A stretch of DNA of 5,379 bases from Abditibacteriota bacterium. GTDB lineage: Bacteria; Armatimonadota; UBA5829. The DNA lies in NCBI GenBank assembly GCA_017958015.1, contig JAGDDM010000120.1, positions 1 through 5,379 of the forward strand, read 5' to 3'. The notes below the pieces were generated by a model that saw only the letters and a list, made by a program, of their open reading frames with translations, searched no databases and was not told where the DNA came from. Positions 1 through 5,379 of the stretch are shown here, one piece after another (position 1 is the first letter of the stretch; every line of letters begins with the position of its first letter). Both the position numbers and the translations under genes were made by a program.

Positions 1-1079
1 CGGTAGGTCTTAACCCACTCGCCCTCCTCGCCGTCCGAGAGCTGCTTGGCTCTGGCCACAAAGTCTTTCAGGTTGTTGTAGGCGGAGGCGGCGGAGTCAA
101 GGGATTCCCAGCTGAATTTCAGCTTGGCCCGGTAGTGGGCGGAGAAGCACATAAATCTGTACGCCAGGGGATCGTAGCCCTCGTCGATCAACGTCTGCAC
201 CCGCAGGAAGTTGCCGCTGGATTTGCTCATTTTGGAAGCGCCGTCCACCACAAGGAAAGCGCCGTGGAGCCAGTAGTTCACGAACTTTTTGCCGGTGGCG
301 CCCTCGCTCTGGGCTATCTCGTTGGGATGGTGAACCCAGATATGGTCCTCGCCGCCGGTGTGAATGTCAAGGGTATCCCCAAGGTACTTCATGGACATGG
401 CGGAGCACTCGGCGTGCCAGCCCGGGAAGCCGTCGCCCCAGGGGGAGTCCCAGTGCATGATGTGGTTGGCGAAGCGGCCCACTCTCTTGAACCAGAGGGC
501 AAAGTCCGCGGAGTGCTTCTTCTCCGGGTCCTCGTTCACCTCGTCTCTGACCGCCGTCAGCTTGTCCTCAAGGTTCTGCCGGGAAAGCTGGGTGTAGGTG
601 GGGAACTTGGAGATGTCGTAATACACCGCCTGGGCGGTCTCGTAGGCGTAGCCCTTGTCCCAGAGCTTTTGAACCAGAGCGATCATGTCGTCGATATGCT
701 CCGTGGCCCGGCACTTAACGGCGGGCTGCTCGATGTTGAGCTTATCCAGGTCCTCAAAGAAAATCTTTTCGTAGTAGCGGGCGATGTCCCAGATGCTCTC
801 GCCGGATTTTTTGGCCTGGGCATCCAGTTTATCGTCGCCGCCGTCGCCGTCGCTGGTGAGGTGCCCCACGTCGGTGACGTTCATGACCTGCTTCACGTCG
901 TAGCCGCCGTAGCGGAGTGTGCGGCGGAGGATATCCGCGAAGATGTAGGACCGGAGGTTGCCTATGTGGGCGTAGTTGTATACGGTGGGTCCGCAGGTGT
1001 ACATGCCGGCCTGTCCCTCGCAAAGGGGCTTAAACTCTTCTTTTTTTCGCGTTAATGTGTTGTAAAGCGTTACGGTCAT
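1..1079 (-). CDS. cysS: Cysteinyl-tRNA synthetase (C-terminal part beyond window)
   Basis: This is a class I aminoacyl-tRNA synthetase that joins cysteine to tRNA-Cys in the cytoplasm using ATP. I translated 359 intact codons from ATG at 1079 with no stop; the family is usually about 460-500 residues, so the C-terminal anticodon-binding part lies beyond the left edge. The catalytic core is complete: CGPTVYN at 29-35, the HIGH-type signature as HIGN at 38-41, NVTDVGHL at 67-74, WHAEC at 221-225, HHPNE at 250-254 and KMSKS at 283-287. By comparison with the E. coli enzyme, Cys29, Cys225, His250 and Glu254 are the expected zinc ligands that select cysteine. HIGN instead of HIGH is common in this family. 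The ATG shares ATGA with the cysE stop codon, and an AAGGA ribosome-binding site lies 6 nt upstream inside cysE, so translation is probably coupled to cysE. Identification is near certain. Confidence 0.98.
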   Translation of the reverse strand, partial: MTVTLYNTLTRKKEEFKPLCEGQAGMYTCGPTVYNYAHIGNLRSYIFADILRRTLRYGGYDVKQVMNVTDVGHLTSDGDGGDDKLDAQAKKSGESIWDIARYYEKIFFEDLDKLNIEQPAVKCRATEHIDDMIALVQKLWDKGYAYETAQAVYYDISKFPTYTQLSRQNLEDKLTAVRDEVNEDPEKKHSADFALWFKRVGRFANHIMHWDSPWGDGFPGWHAECSAMSMKYLGDTLDIHTGGEDHIWVHHPNEIAQSEGATGKKFVNYWLHGAFLVVDGASKMSKSSGNFLRVQTLIDEGYDPLAYRFMCFSAHYRAKLKFSWESLDSAASAYNNLKDFVARAKQLSDGEEGEWVKTY

Positions 1080-1714
1080 TTGTTATCCTTGCTTTCGGAG
1101 CCGACTTTTTTCTCCAACTCATCGACTCTTTTCATGAGATTTCTTATGATTTCACCCTCGGGGTCGACGCCCCGTCCGTGGGTGAGTTTTTCGACTTTGA
1201 CACCCTTTTCCGACACCACTCTGCCCGGGTTGCCGACCACCACGCTGTCCGCGGGCACGTCCTTCAGCACAACCGCGTTGGCGCCCACTTTCACGTTGTC
1301 GCCCAGGGTGATATCGCCCAGAATCTTGGCGCCGGTGCCGATTACCACGTTGTTCCCGAGCGTCGGGTGGCGCTTTGTTTTCTCAAGGCTCACACCGCCC
1401 AAGGTGACGCCGTGGTATATGAGACAGTTGTCGCCGATAACGGAGGTTTCGCCTATGACAACGCCCATTCCGTGGTCGATGAAGAAGGCCTTGCCGATGG
1501 TGGCGCCGGGGTGAATCTCGATGCCCGTAAACCAGCGGGAGATTTGGGACACCAAACGGGCGGCGTACTTCATGCCGTGGGTGTGGAGGAAGTGGGCGAA
1601 GCGGTAATGGGTGACGGCGTGCAAACCCGCGTAGGTAAGCACTTCCCAAACGTTCCGCGCCGCCGGGTCGTTTTCAAGGGCGGCTCTGTAATCTTCCCTG
1701 AAATGTCGGAACAT
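1076..1714 (-). CDS. cysE: Serine O-acetyltransferase, short (EpsC-type)
   Basis: CysE transfers acetyl from acetyl-CoA to L-serine, giving O-acetylserine, the carbon skeleton that cysteine synthase turns into cysteine. The protein has 212 residues. A short helical N-terminus (1-60) leads into a left-handed beta-helix of hexapeptide repeats (about 65-170). Signature stretches are IEIHPGATIG (65-74), FIDHGMGVVIGET (78-90), HGVTLGG (101-107), KRHPTLG (114-120) and VVGNPGRVV (149-157). His81 matches the E. coli catalytic His158, Glu66 sits where E. coli has Asp143 (Glu is usual in Bacillus-type enzymes), and His116 matches E. coli His193. It lacks the roughly 80-residue N-terminal extension of the E. 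coli enzyme, and ends in a charged segment (about 184-208) that looks like a short coiled coil. The ATG at 1714 has GGGAG 6 nt upstream, 15 nt after the pilT stop. Downstream cysS overlaps by 4 nt. Confidence 0.97.
   Translation of the reverse strand: MFRHFREDYRAALENDPAARNVWEVLTYAGLHAVTHYRFAHFLHTHGMKYAARLVSQISRWFTGIEIHPGATIGKAFFIDHGMGVVIGETSVIGDNCLIYHGVTLGGVSLEKTKRHPTLGNNVVIGTGAKILGDITLGDNVKVGANAVVLKDVPADSVVVGNPGRVVSEKGVKVEKLTHGRGVDPEGEIIRNLMKRVDELEKKVGSESKDNK
1086..1090 (-). promoter_or_regulatory. Ribosome-binding site of cysS, inside cysE
   Basis: AAGGA on the minus strand, 6 nt before the cysS ATG at 1079. It lies wholly within the last codons of cysE, supports the chosen cysS start, and fits translational coupling across the 4-nt overlap. 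Confidence 0.75.
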
Positions 1715-1720
1715 ATATCG

Positions 1721-1725
1721 CTCCC
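1721..1725 (-). promoter_or_regulatory. Ribosome-binding site of cysE
   Basis: GGGAG on the minus strand, 6 nt before the cysE ATG, in the 15-nt gap after the pilT stop codon (1730-1732). There is no room for a separate promoter in the gap, so cysE is read from the upstream message or from a promoter inside pilT. Confidence 0.7.
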
Positions 1726-1729
1726 GAGA

Positions 1730-2806
1730 TCAGTTTCTGCGGAGCATCTGCTTCATTTCGGTGACGTTGCCGGCTCTGGCGATGGCCTCTTCCTTGGAGA
1801 TGATGCCCGCCTTGGCGAAGCGGCACAGAGACTGGTTCATGGACTGCATACCCCAGTACTCGCCCTCGGTGATAACCTGATAAATCTGGTTGGAGCGGCC
1901 CTCTTCCAGAAGTTTCTGAACGCTGGGGGTGGATATCATAATCTCCACCGCCGCGATTCGGCTGTCGATGTCGATTCGCGGAACGAGCTTCTGGGAAATA
2001 ACCGCCTTCAGAGAACCGGCGATACGCATACAAATAAGCTGTTTCTGCTCCGGCGGGAACAGGTTTACGATTCTGTCCAAGGTTTCCGCCGCGGAGGATG
2101 TGTGGACCGTGGAGAATACAAGGTGGCCGGTTTCCGCGGAAGCCAGCGCCGCGTTCATGGTCTCAACGTCTCTCATTTCACCGATGAGAATGATATCCGG
2201 GGACTGGCGGACGACGGACTTCAGTGAACGGGTGAAGCTTTCCGTATCGATGCCGATTTCTCTCTGGGTTACGATGGAAAGTTTGTCCGGGTGCACAAAC
2301 TCGATCGGGTCCTCGATGGTGATGATGTTTGTGCGCCGGGTGGAGTTGATGAGGTCGATGATAGCCGCGAGAGTCGTGGACTTACCGGAGCCGGTAGGTC
2401 CGGTAACAAGCACCAAACCCTGCCGCAGCTTTGCCATCTCCGCGATGACCTTGGGCATATTCAGCTGGTCGAGAGAGTAAATCTCCAGCGGAATGATTCT
2501 GAGAACCGCGCCGGTGGTGCCTCTCTGGCGGTAGAAGTTGGCTCTGAAACGAGCCACATCGTCAATCTGGAACGCGAGGTCGATTTCGTGTTCCTTGGCG
2601 AAGATTTCCTGCTGGTGGGGATTCATGATTTTCCTGACGATTCCCTGCATTTCCTCTTCGGTGAATACATCGTAATCCTCGTCCAGGATGCGGATGGAAC
2701 CGTTGACTCTGATGGAGGGCTTCACGCCCACCTTAAGGAAAATATCCGAAGCCCGGAGATCCGCCGCTTTCCGCGATATTTCGTGAAGATCTACTTCTTT
2801 TGCCAT
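1730..2806 (-). CDS. pilT: Type IV pilus retraction ATPase PilT
   Basis: PilT is the cytoplasmic hexameric ATPase that pulls type IV pilins back into the membrane, powering twitching motility and DNA uptake. The 358 residues are full length for the family. An N-terminal PAS-like domain carries SDIFLKVG (20-27; the family usually has a His where Phe23 sits) and the arginine-rich ARFRANFYRQRG (85-96). The RecA-like core has Walker A GPTGSGKST (136-144), Asp box TIEDPIEF (163-170), Walker B with catalytic Glu210 in ILIGEMRD (206-213), and a His box with His228 and His235 (227-246). The helix that in classical PilT reads AIRNLIREG is here SVQKLLEEG (295-303), followed by the typical GMQSMNQSL (319-327). 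The C-terminal match favours PilT over PilB (too short) or PilU. The start has AGAGGT 5-6 nt upstream, overlapping the previous gene's stop. No other pilus gene is visible in the window. Confidence 0.95.
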   Translation of the reverse strand: MAKEVDLHEISRKAADLRASDIFLKVGVKPSIRVNGSIRILDEDYDVFTEEEMQGIVRKIMNPHQQEIFAKEHEIDLAFQIDDVARFRANFYRQRGTTGAVLRIIPLEIYSLDQLNMPKVIAEMAKLRQGLVLVTGPTGSGKSTTLAAIIDLINSTRRTNIITIEDPIEFVHPDKLSIVTQREIGIDTESFTRSLKSVVRQSPDIILIGEMRDVETMNAALASAETGHLVFSTVHTSSAAETLDRIVNLFPPEQKQLICMRIAGSLKAVISQKLVPRIDIDSRIAAVEIMISTPSVQKLLEEGRSNQIYQVITEGEYWGMQSMNQSLCRFAKAGIISKEEAIARAGNVTEMKQMLRRN

Positions 2807-2810
2807 ATCT

Positions 2811-2816
2811 ACCTCT
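2811..2816 (-). promoter_or_regulatory. Ribosome-binding site of pilT overlapping the upstream stop codon
   Basis: AGAGGT on the minus strand, just before the pilT ATG at 2806. Its first base is the last base of the TAA that ends the unknown membrane protein gene (2816-2818), so ribosomes finishing that gene stop on the pilT initiation site. This supports coupled translation. Confidence 0.75.
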
Positions 2817-3478
2817 TATTTTTTCTTTTTCGTGGCCAAAAGCGCCAAAAAGTACACCGCCATCGCCGCCAGCAGCGCCGAGGCAATGATTAAAATCGTT
2901 CTTCCCGCGGAACTCTTTTCCGGTTCCGCCGGCACCTCTCCCTCCGGAAGCACGTCAACCTTCTTCCGGGGCAGTTTCAACTTGTCGAACCCTTTGTCTT
3001 TGACGGTGACGGTATATCGATAAGTTCCCTGACTTATGGAGGATTCCACCTTCACGTACTTGTTCTCGAAATCCGTAACACCCATATATTCCAAATCCGC
3101 CGGCATACCGATGCAGATAATCTGCATGTTCTTAAACCGCTTCAGAGACTCGATGATGGGCTCCAGCTCCACCACTCCCGTCTCCGGGTCGATGGCGTCG
3201 GCGGTGTAGAAGGTGGCGGAGGTAGTGGGGGATGACTTGTCGTCCACCGATTCCGTGTTGACGGTGGCGTCCGCTATCTTCCAATCCCGGGAAAGGGCTA
3301 TGTTTTGAATGTCCTTCGTTACCTGCGCCTCCGGCACAACGCCGGTGTAGCTTACGGCCACCTGTCCCATGCGGGAACCGTAGGCTATAAGCACCAAAAC
3401 ATCCGGCTGCTGCGCGAAGGAAGCAACCGCGAAGATCGTCAACAACGATATAAGGACAAAACTTTTTATAAATCTCAT
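2816..3478 (-). CDS. Unknown secreted, C-terminally anchored membrane protein
   Basis: I do not recognise a family for this 220-residue protein. A signal peptide is clear: basic start MRFIK, a hydrophobic core to about residue 20, and a plausible cleavage site after Ala22 (SFA before QQ). Residues 23-170 form the exported part, mixed alpha/beta in appearance, with a late beta-rich stretch (YVKVESSISQ and YRYTVTVKDKGF, about 141-164). A proline- and glutamate-rich linker follows (about 177-190), then one transmembrane helix (about 194-215) and a Lys-Lys-Lys-Lys tail. This predicts a type I protein, outside the cytoplasmic membrane with only the lysine tail inside. The start at 3478 is preceded by a weak GGAA site and, about 30 nt further, by a strong promoter, so this is the first gene of the unit. 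The 9-nt gap to pilT suggests a link to pilus function, but that is inference from position only. Confidence 0.85.
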   Translation of the reverse strand: MRFIKSFVLISLLTIFAVASFAQQPDVLVLIAYGSRMGQVAVSYTGVVPEAQVTKDIQNIALSRDWKIADATVNTESVDDKSSPTTSATFYTADAIDPETGVVELEPIIESLKRFKNMQIICIGMPADLEYMGVTDFENKYVKVESSISQGTYRYTVTVKDKGFDKLKLPRKKVDVLPEGEVPAEPEKSSAGRTILIIASALLAAMAVYFLALLATKKKK

Positions 3479-3516
3479 TTGCTTATTCCGAATACGACTT
3501 ACAATTTATCCGTGTA

Positions 3517-3545
3517 ATTATACCATATACTTATGAAATGAGCAA
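3517..3545 (-). promoter_or_regulatory. Sigma-70-type promoter of the unknown-pilT-cysE-cysS unit
   Basis: On the minus strand a perfect -10 TATAAT lies at 3517-3522, preceded by TGG (3523-3525), an extended -10. Seventeen bases upstream, TTGCTC (3540-3545) keeps the first three bases of the -35 consensus. Transcription would start near 3510, leaving a leader of about 30 nt before the ATG at 3478. That is too short for a T-box or other riboswitch. Confidence 0.75.
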
Positions 3546-3550
3546 ATTAA

Positions 3551-3713
3551 TTTATTAGGTTATCAGGTTATTAGGTTATTGGGTTTCAGGTCAGGTGTTC
3601 GGCTCGCGCCGAACGGATTATAAAACCGACACCGCAATGTGAGTTGATATAATCCGTCGGCTTTGCCGACACATTCCCTGACCCCGGGACCCTGACACCT
3701 GACCCCTAATAAA
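3551..3713. repeat. Nested palindromic intergenic element (REP/MITE-like)
   Basis: A non-coding 163-bp stretch has several nested inverted repeats. The outer ends TTTATTAGG (3551-3559) and CCTAATAAA (3705-3713) are perfect 9-bp inverted copies. Further in, GGTCAGGTGT (3589-3598) pairs with ACACCTGACC (3695-3704). Next come two compact hairpins, GTTCGGC/GCCGAAC with a TCGC loop (3597-3614) and GTCGGC/GCCGAC with a TTT loop (3656-3670). Between them CGGATTATA (3614-3622) pairs with TATAATCCG (3648-3656). The whole could fold as a cloverleaf in either strand. No transposase, no open frame and no clear target-site duplication are present. It lies between a terminator and a promoter, where dispersed palindromic repeats often sit. 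Whether it is repeated elsewhere cannot be seen here. Confidence 0.65.
3552..3595. repeat. Short degenerate tandem repeats, TTATYAGG type
   Basis: Four successive 8-bp units (TTATTAGG, TTATCAGG, TTATTAGG, TTATTGGG; 3552-3583) run into a 7-bp TTTCAGG and a 5-bp TCAGG. The units shorten toward the palindromic core. The opposite arm carries matching inverted words, CCCTGA at 3676-3681 and 3690-3695, CCTGA at 3698-3702 and CCTAATAA at 3705-3712, so the repeats belong to the arms of the larger element. Confidence 0.7.
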
Positions 3714-3733
3714 AAGGACCGCCTGAGCGGTCC
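3708..3733 (-). terminator. Rho-independent terminator of the NagD-like gene (possibly bidirectional)
   Basis: GGACCGC (3716-3722) and GCGGTCC (3727-3733) form a perfect 7-bp stem with a 4-base loop. On the minus strand this is followed by TTTTTATT, a good U-tract, and it begins 8 nt after the NagD-like stop codon (3742-3744). On the plus strand the same hairpin is followed by GTTTT, so it may also stop opposing transcription. The T-tract overlaps the outer end of the palindromic element. Confidence 0.9.
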
Positions 3734-3741
3734 GTTTTAAT

Positions 3742-4500
3742 CTATTCTATTTCGATATCCGACACGATATCCACCACCCGCGTGGGTCTGTAAGGGAACT
3801 TCTTTATGTCTTCCCGCTTTGTGACGCCGGTGAGAACGAGAATCGTCTCGATGCCGCTCTCGATGCCGGAGTTGATATCGGTGTCCATTCTGTCGCCCAC
3901 AACGATGGCCTCGGAGGGGCTGCTGTCCAGATACTTCAGCGCGCTGCTTATCATCAGGGGGTTGGGCTTGCCGATGAAGTAGGGCATAACGCCGGTGGCC
4001 TCCCGAATCAGCGCCACGATGGCTCCGCAGGCGGGGACGAATCCCTTTTCCGAGGGGCCGATGACGTCGGGATTGGTGGCCAGGAACAACGAACCGGCCT
4101 TGATGAGCCGAGCCGCCAGAGCGAACTTCTCGTAGTCGAAGGTCTCCGTCTCACCCACAACCACGTAATCCGGGTCGGTCTCGGTGATAACCAGACCCGC
4201 GTTGTGGAGGGCGACCTGAAGCCCCGTCTCGCCGATGGCGAACACGGAGGCGCCGGGAGTCTGGGCGGCGATGAAGGAGGCGGTGGCCATGGCGGAGGTG
4301 TAGATATTCTCCGCCGGCACGTCCAGTCCCTGCACGTGGAGCCGGTGCTGCAAATCCCGCTGTGTGTACTTGGGATTGTTGGTGAGCAGAATAAACTTGG
4401 CGCCGCTTTCTTTCAGCCGAACGATAAAATCTTCGGAGCCCTTAATGAGACTGCCGCCGCAGATAAAAACTCCGTCCATATCCAAAATATAACTTTTCAT
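3742..4500 (-). CDS. NagD-like HAD-superfamily phosphatase (subfamily IIA)
   Basis: This 252-residue cytoplasmic enzyme hydrolyses phosphate esters through a phospho-aspartate intermediate. The length and motif order match NagD/AraL/4-nitrophenylphosphatase-type proteins with a C2 cap. Motif I is DMDGV (7-11) with nucleophile Asp7 and acid/base Asp9. Motif II is TNN (40-42). Motif III is Lys178 in GKPNP (177-181), and motif IV is GDRMDTD (202-208) with Asp203 and Asp208 for magnesium. The cap lies between motifs II and III. The substrate is not predictable: relatives act on nucleotides, sugar phosphates or damaged metabolites, so I give no symbol. I chose ATG 4500 because GAGG sits 6 nt before it; an in-frame TTG at 4512 would add four residues, but the ribosome site would then lie inside the gene. 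It has its own promoter and terminator, so it is probably monocistronic. Confidence 0.93.
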   Translation of the reverse strand: MKSYILDMDGVFICGGSLIKGSEDFIVRLKESGAKFILLTNNPKYTQRDLQHRLHVQGLDVPAENIYTSAMATASFIAAQTPGASVFAIGETGLQVALHNAGLVITETDPDYVVVGETETFDYEKFALAARLIKAGSLFLATNPDVIGPSEKGFVPACGAIVALIREATGVMPYFIGKPNPLMISSALKYLDSSPSEAIVVGDRMDTDINSGIESGIETILVLTGVTKREDIKKFPYRPTRVVDIVSDIEIE

Positions 4501-4506
4501 TCGTAT

Positions 4507-4510
4507 CCTC
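4507..4510 (-). promoter_or_regulatory. Ribosome-binding site deciding the NagD-like start
   Basis: GAGG on the minus strand, 6 nt before the ATG at 4500. It overlaps the TTG at 4510-4512 that would otherwise extend the frame, which argues strongly for the ATG start. Confidence 0.75.
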
Positions 4511-4532
4511 AAATCCTGTTTTGTTTTTCTTT

Positions 4533-4561
4533 ATTATACCGGAATTTACCGTAATTTACAA
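4533..4561 (-). promoter_or_regulatory. Sigma-70-type promoter of the NagD-like gene
   Basis: A perfect -10 TATAAT (4533-4538) lies 17 bases downstream of TTGTAA (4556-4561), a 4 of 6 match to the -35 consensus. Transcription would start near 4526, giving a leader of about 26 nt. The -35 box lies inside the last codons of the TIGR03790-like gene. No terminator hairpin is visible between the two genes, so some read-through from upstream is also possible. Confidence 0.75.
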
Positions 4562-5379
4562 AGCGGGTCGCCCAGCACGATGTCTTTCCAGGTGATAACC
4601 CTGGAACCGGCGTAGAAGGACTCCGCCAAATTCCGCCCTTGGGCGTACAGGTCGAAGGCTATGGAGGGCGAGGCTATGGCGTAGAGATAGGGCTCGCTGA
4701 CGTAGCACTTGCAGCCCGCCGCGCCTTGGGCAACCAAATCACACATCAGGGACTGTCCGCCCTCTCTGGGGAGCATCGTTCTGCCGCTGGTGGACACGGC
4801 GGTTTCGGCGATTGAACGGGATGTGAAGCGCAGGGAATTATACACTTCCCGGGAGAATCCCTTGTCGTTGCTGCCCCAGGAGGCGTAGAAAGTGAGGGCC
4901 TTTTCGCAGCCCGTGAAGGTCTGATCCTTGCTTAGGCGCACCTCGATGTCCCCCCGGTCCTCCAAAATCTTGGCGGCCTTCAGAATGTCGTAGTCGTAAT
5001 TTTGATAAGTCATTCCCCTGAAACGGGGCGTGCCGTCGGGAGCGATAAAAGAAACCGGAATATCCTTAAGGTCCTCGTCGCCCCGAACGTTTTGGCAGTC
5101 AAGGAGCGCCACCGGCTTCGCGGGCGGATTCGCCACCGCCCTATCCACCAAGGCCATGGCGTCGGCTTCGGTGTAACCGTCAAGCCGGGTCACCAGGTAG
5201 CCGCCGTACTTCTCGTGGGAGAAGGGCTCCTTTGAGTTCCAATACCGGTTGATTGTGGGAAAACCCAGCTTCGCGTTTGAGGGCCGAATCTGCAGCATAA
5301 CCGGTTCCTTCACATCCATGCCCGCCAGCAAACTGTCCACGGACTGGGGAAAGACTTTGCCGTCCACCGGGTCCTTGTC
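4546..5379 (-). CDS. TIGR03790-like protein of unknown function (N-terminal part beyond window)
   Basis: The frame is open to the right edge, giving 277 C-terminal residues and a TAA stop at 4546-4548. A GTG at 5365-5367 is not a credible start because the frame continues upstream of it. I recognise hallmarks of the uncharacterised TIGR03790 family, numbered from the first visible residue: GGYLVTRLDG (59-68), YASWGSND (165-172), QGAAGCKCYVSEPYL (208-222) and ITWKDIVLGDPL (263-274). The final GDPL-type ending is typical. Family members are usually exported, but any signal peptide here would be outside the window. Three cysteines fall close together in the C-terminal half (Cys203, Cys213, Cys215). 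No biochemical function is known to me. The family call is from remembered motifs, so it is good but not certain. Confidence 0.8.
   Translation of the reverse strand, partial: DKDPVDGKVFPQSVDSLLAGMDVKEPVMLQIRPSNAKLGFPTINRYWNSKEPFSHEKYGGYLVTRLDGYTEADAMALVDRAVANPPAKPVALLDCQNVRGDEDLKDIPVSFIAPDGTPRFRGMTYQNYDYDILKAAKILEDRGDIEVRLSKDQTFTGCEKALTFYASWGSNDKGFSREVYNSLRFTSRSIAETAVSTSGRTMLPREGGQSLMCDLVAQGAAGCKCYVSEPYLYAIASPSIAFDLYAQGRNLAESFYAGSRVITWKDIVLGDPLCKLR

Noticed and set aside
135..1055. A 306-codon open frame on the plus strand
   Set aside because: It lies wholly antisense to cysS, whose catalytic motifs are intact. The translation is low in complexity (rich in Val, Gly, His) with no domain, as expected from the complement of GC-biased codons.
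1055..2227. A 390-codon open frame on the plus strand
   Set aside because: It runs antisense across cysE and half of pilT, both strongly conserved. It has no recognisable motif and the same shadow-type composition.
2816..2835. Possible programmed frameshift at the A-rich end of the unknown membrane protein gene
   Set aside because: The A-rich lysine codons do not form a phased slippery heptamer, and I see no useful product or frame fusion with pilT. They encode the lysine tail and lead into the pilT ribosome site.
3617..3653. TATAAT words on both strands inside the palindromic element as promoters
   Set aside because: They are the two halves of the inner inverted repeat, and no -35-like sequence stands 16-18 bases upstream on either strand.
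3551..3713. CRISPR array or tRNA-like gene in the repeat region
   Set aside because: The repeats are 5-8 bp with no spacers of constant length, and the cloverleaf-like pairing has none of the conserved tRNA positions such as a T-loop TTCRANY or a CCA-proximal acceptor stem.
3714..3741. Target-site duplication flanking the palindromic element
   Set aside because: The bases outside the 9-bp ends (ATTAA on the left, AAGGA on the right) do not match beyond what AT-richness gives, so transposition is not shown by this copy alone.

Overview
Every gene in this window is bacterial and reads from the minus strand. The gene order in transcription order (right to left) is: the 3' part of a TIGR03790-like gene; a NagD-like HAD phosphatase with its own promoter and a clear terminator; a repeat-rich intergenic stretch of about 260 bp; then a tightly packed four-gene run of a signal-peptide membrane protein of unknown function, pilT, cysE and cysS. 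The cysS gene runs off the left edge and the TIGR03790-like gene runs off the right edge.

The second transcription unit starts at a good extended -10 promoter (3517-3545). Its genes are separated by 9 nt, 15 nt and a 4-nt overlap (ATGA), and each ribosome-binding site lies in or next to the end of the preceding gene. It therefore looks like one polycistronic message. It joins two unrelated jobs: type IV pilus retraction (PilT, perhaps with the unknown membrane protein) and cysteine supply and use (CysE makes O-acetylserine for cysteine synthesis; CysS charges tRNA-Cys). The cysE-cysS pair is a familiar arrangement in many bacteria; its attachment to pilT is less usual.

The intergenic region 3479-3741 holds the promoter, the terminator of the upstream unit, and between them a nested palindromic element (3551-3713). 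The element has two 6-7 bp GC-rich hairpins around a 9-bp inner inverted repeat, CCTGA/TCAGG-rich arms, and 9-bp outer ends. It has the architecture of a small non-coding dispersed repeat (REP- or MITE-like) and is the least explained structure here.

Organism: the coding DNA is moderately GC-rich (estimated by eye), and the promoters match the sigma-70 consensus. A PilT points to type IV pili. The CysE is of the short type lacking the long N-terminal domain of the enterobacterial enzyme. From memory, the TIGR03790 family is scattered through Planctomycetes, Verrucomicrobia, Acidobacteria, Cyanobacteria and some Proteobacteria. I cannot assign a phylum from this window. I see no CRISPR array, RNA gene, transposase, phage gene or convincing new multi-gene defence or biosynthetic system. 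The leads most worth following are the unknown membrane protein in front of pilT, the palindromic element and the uncharacterised TIGR03790-like protein.
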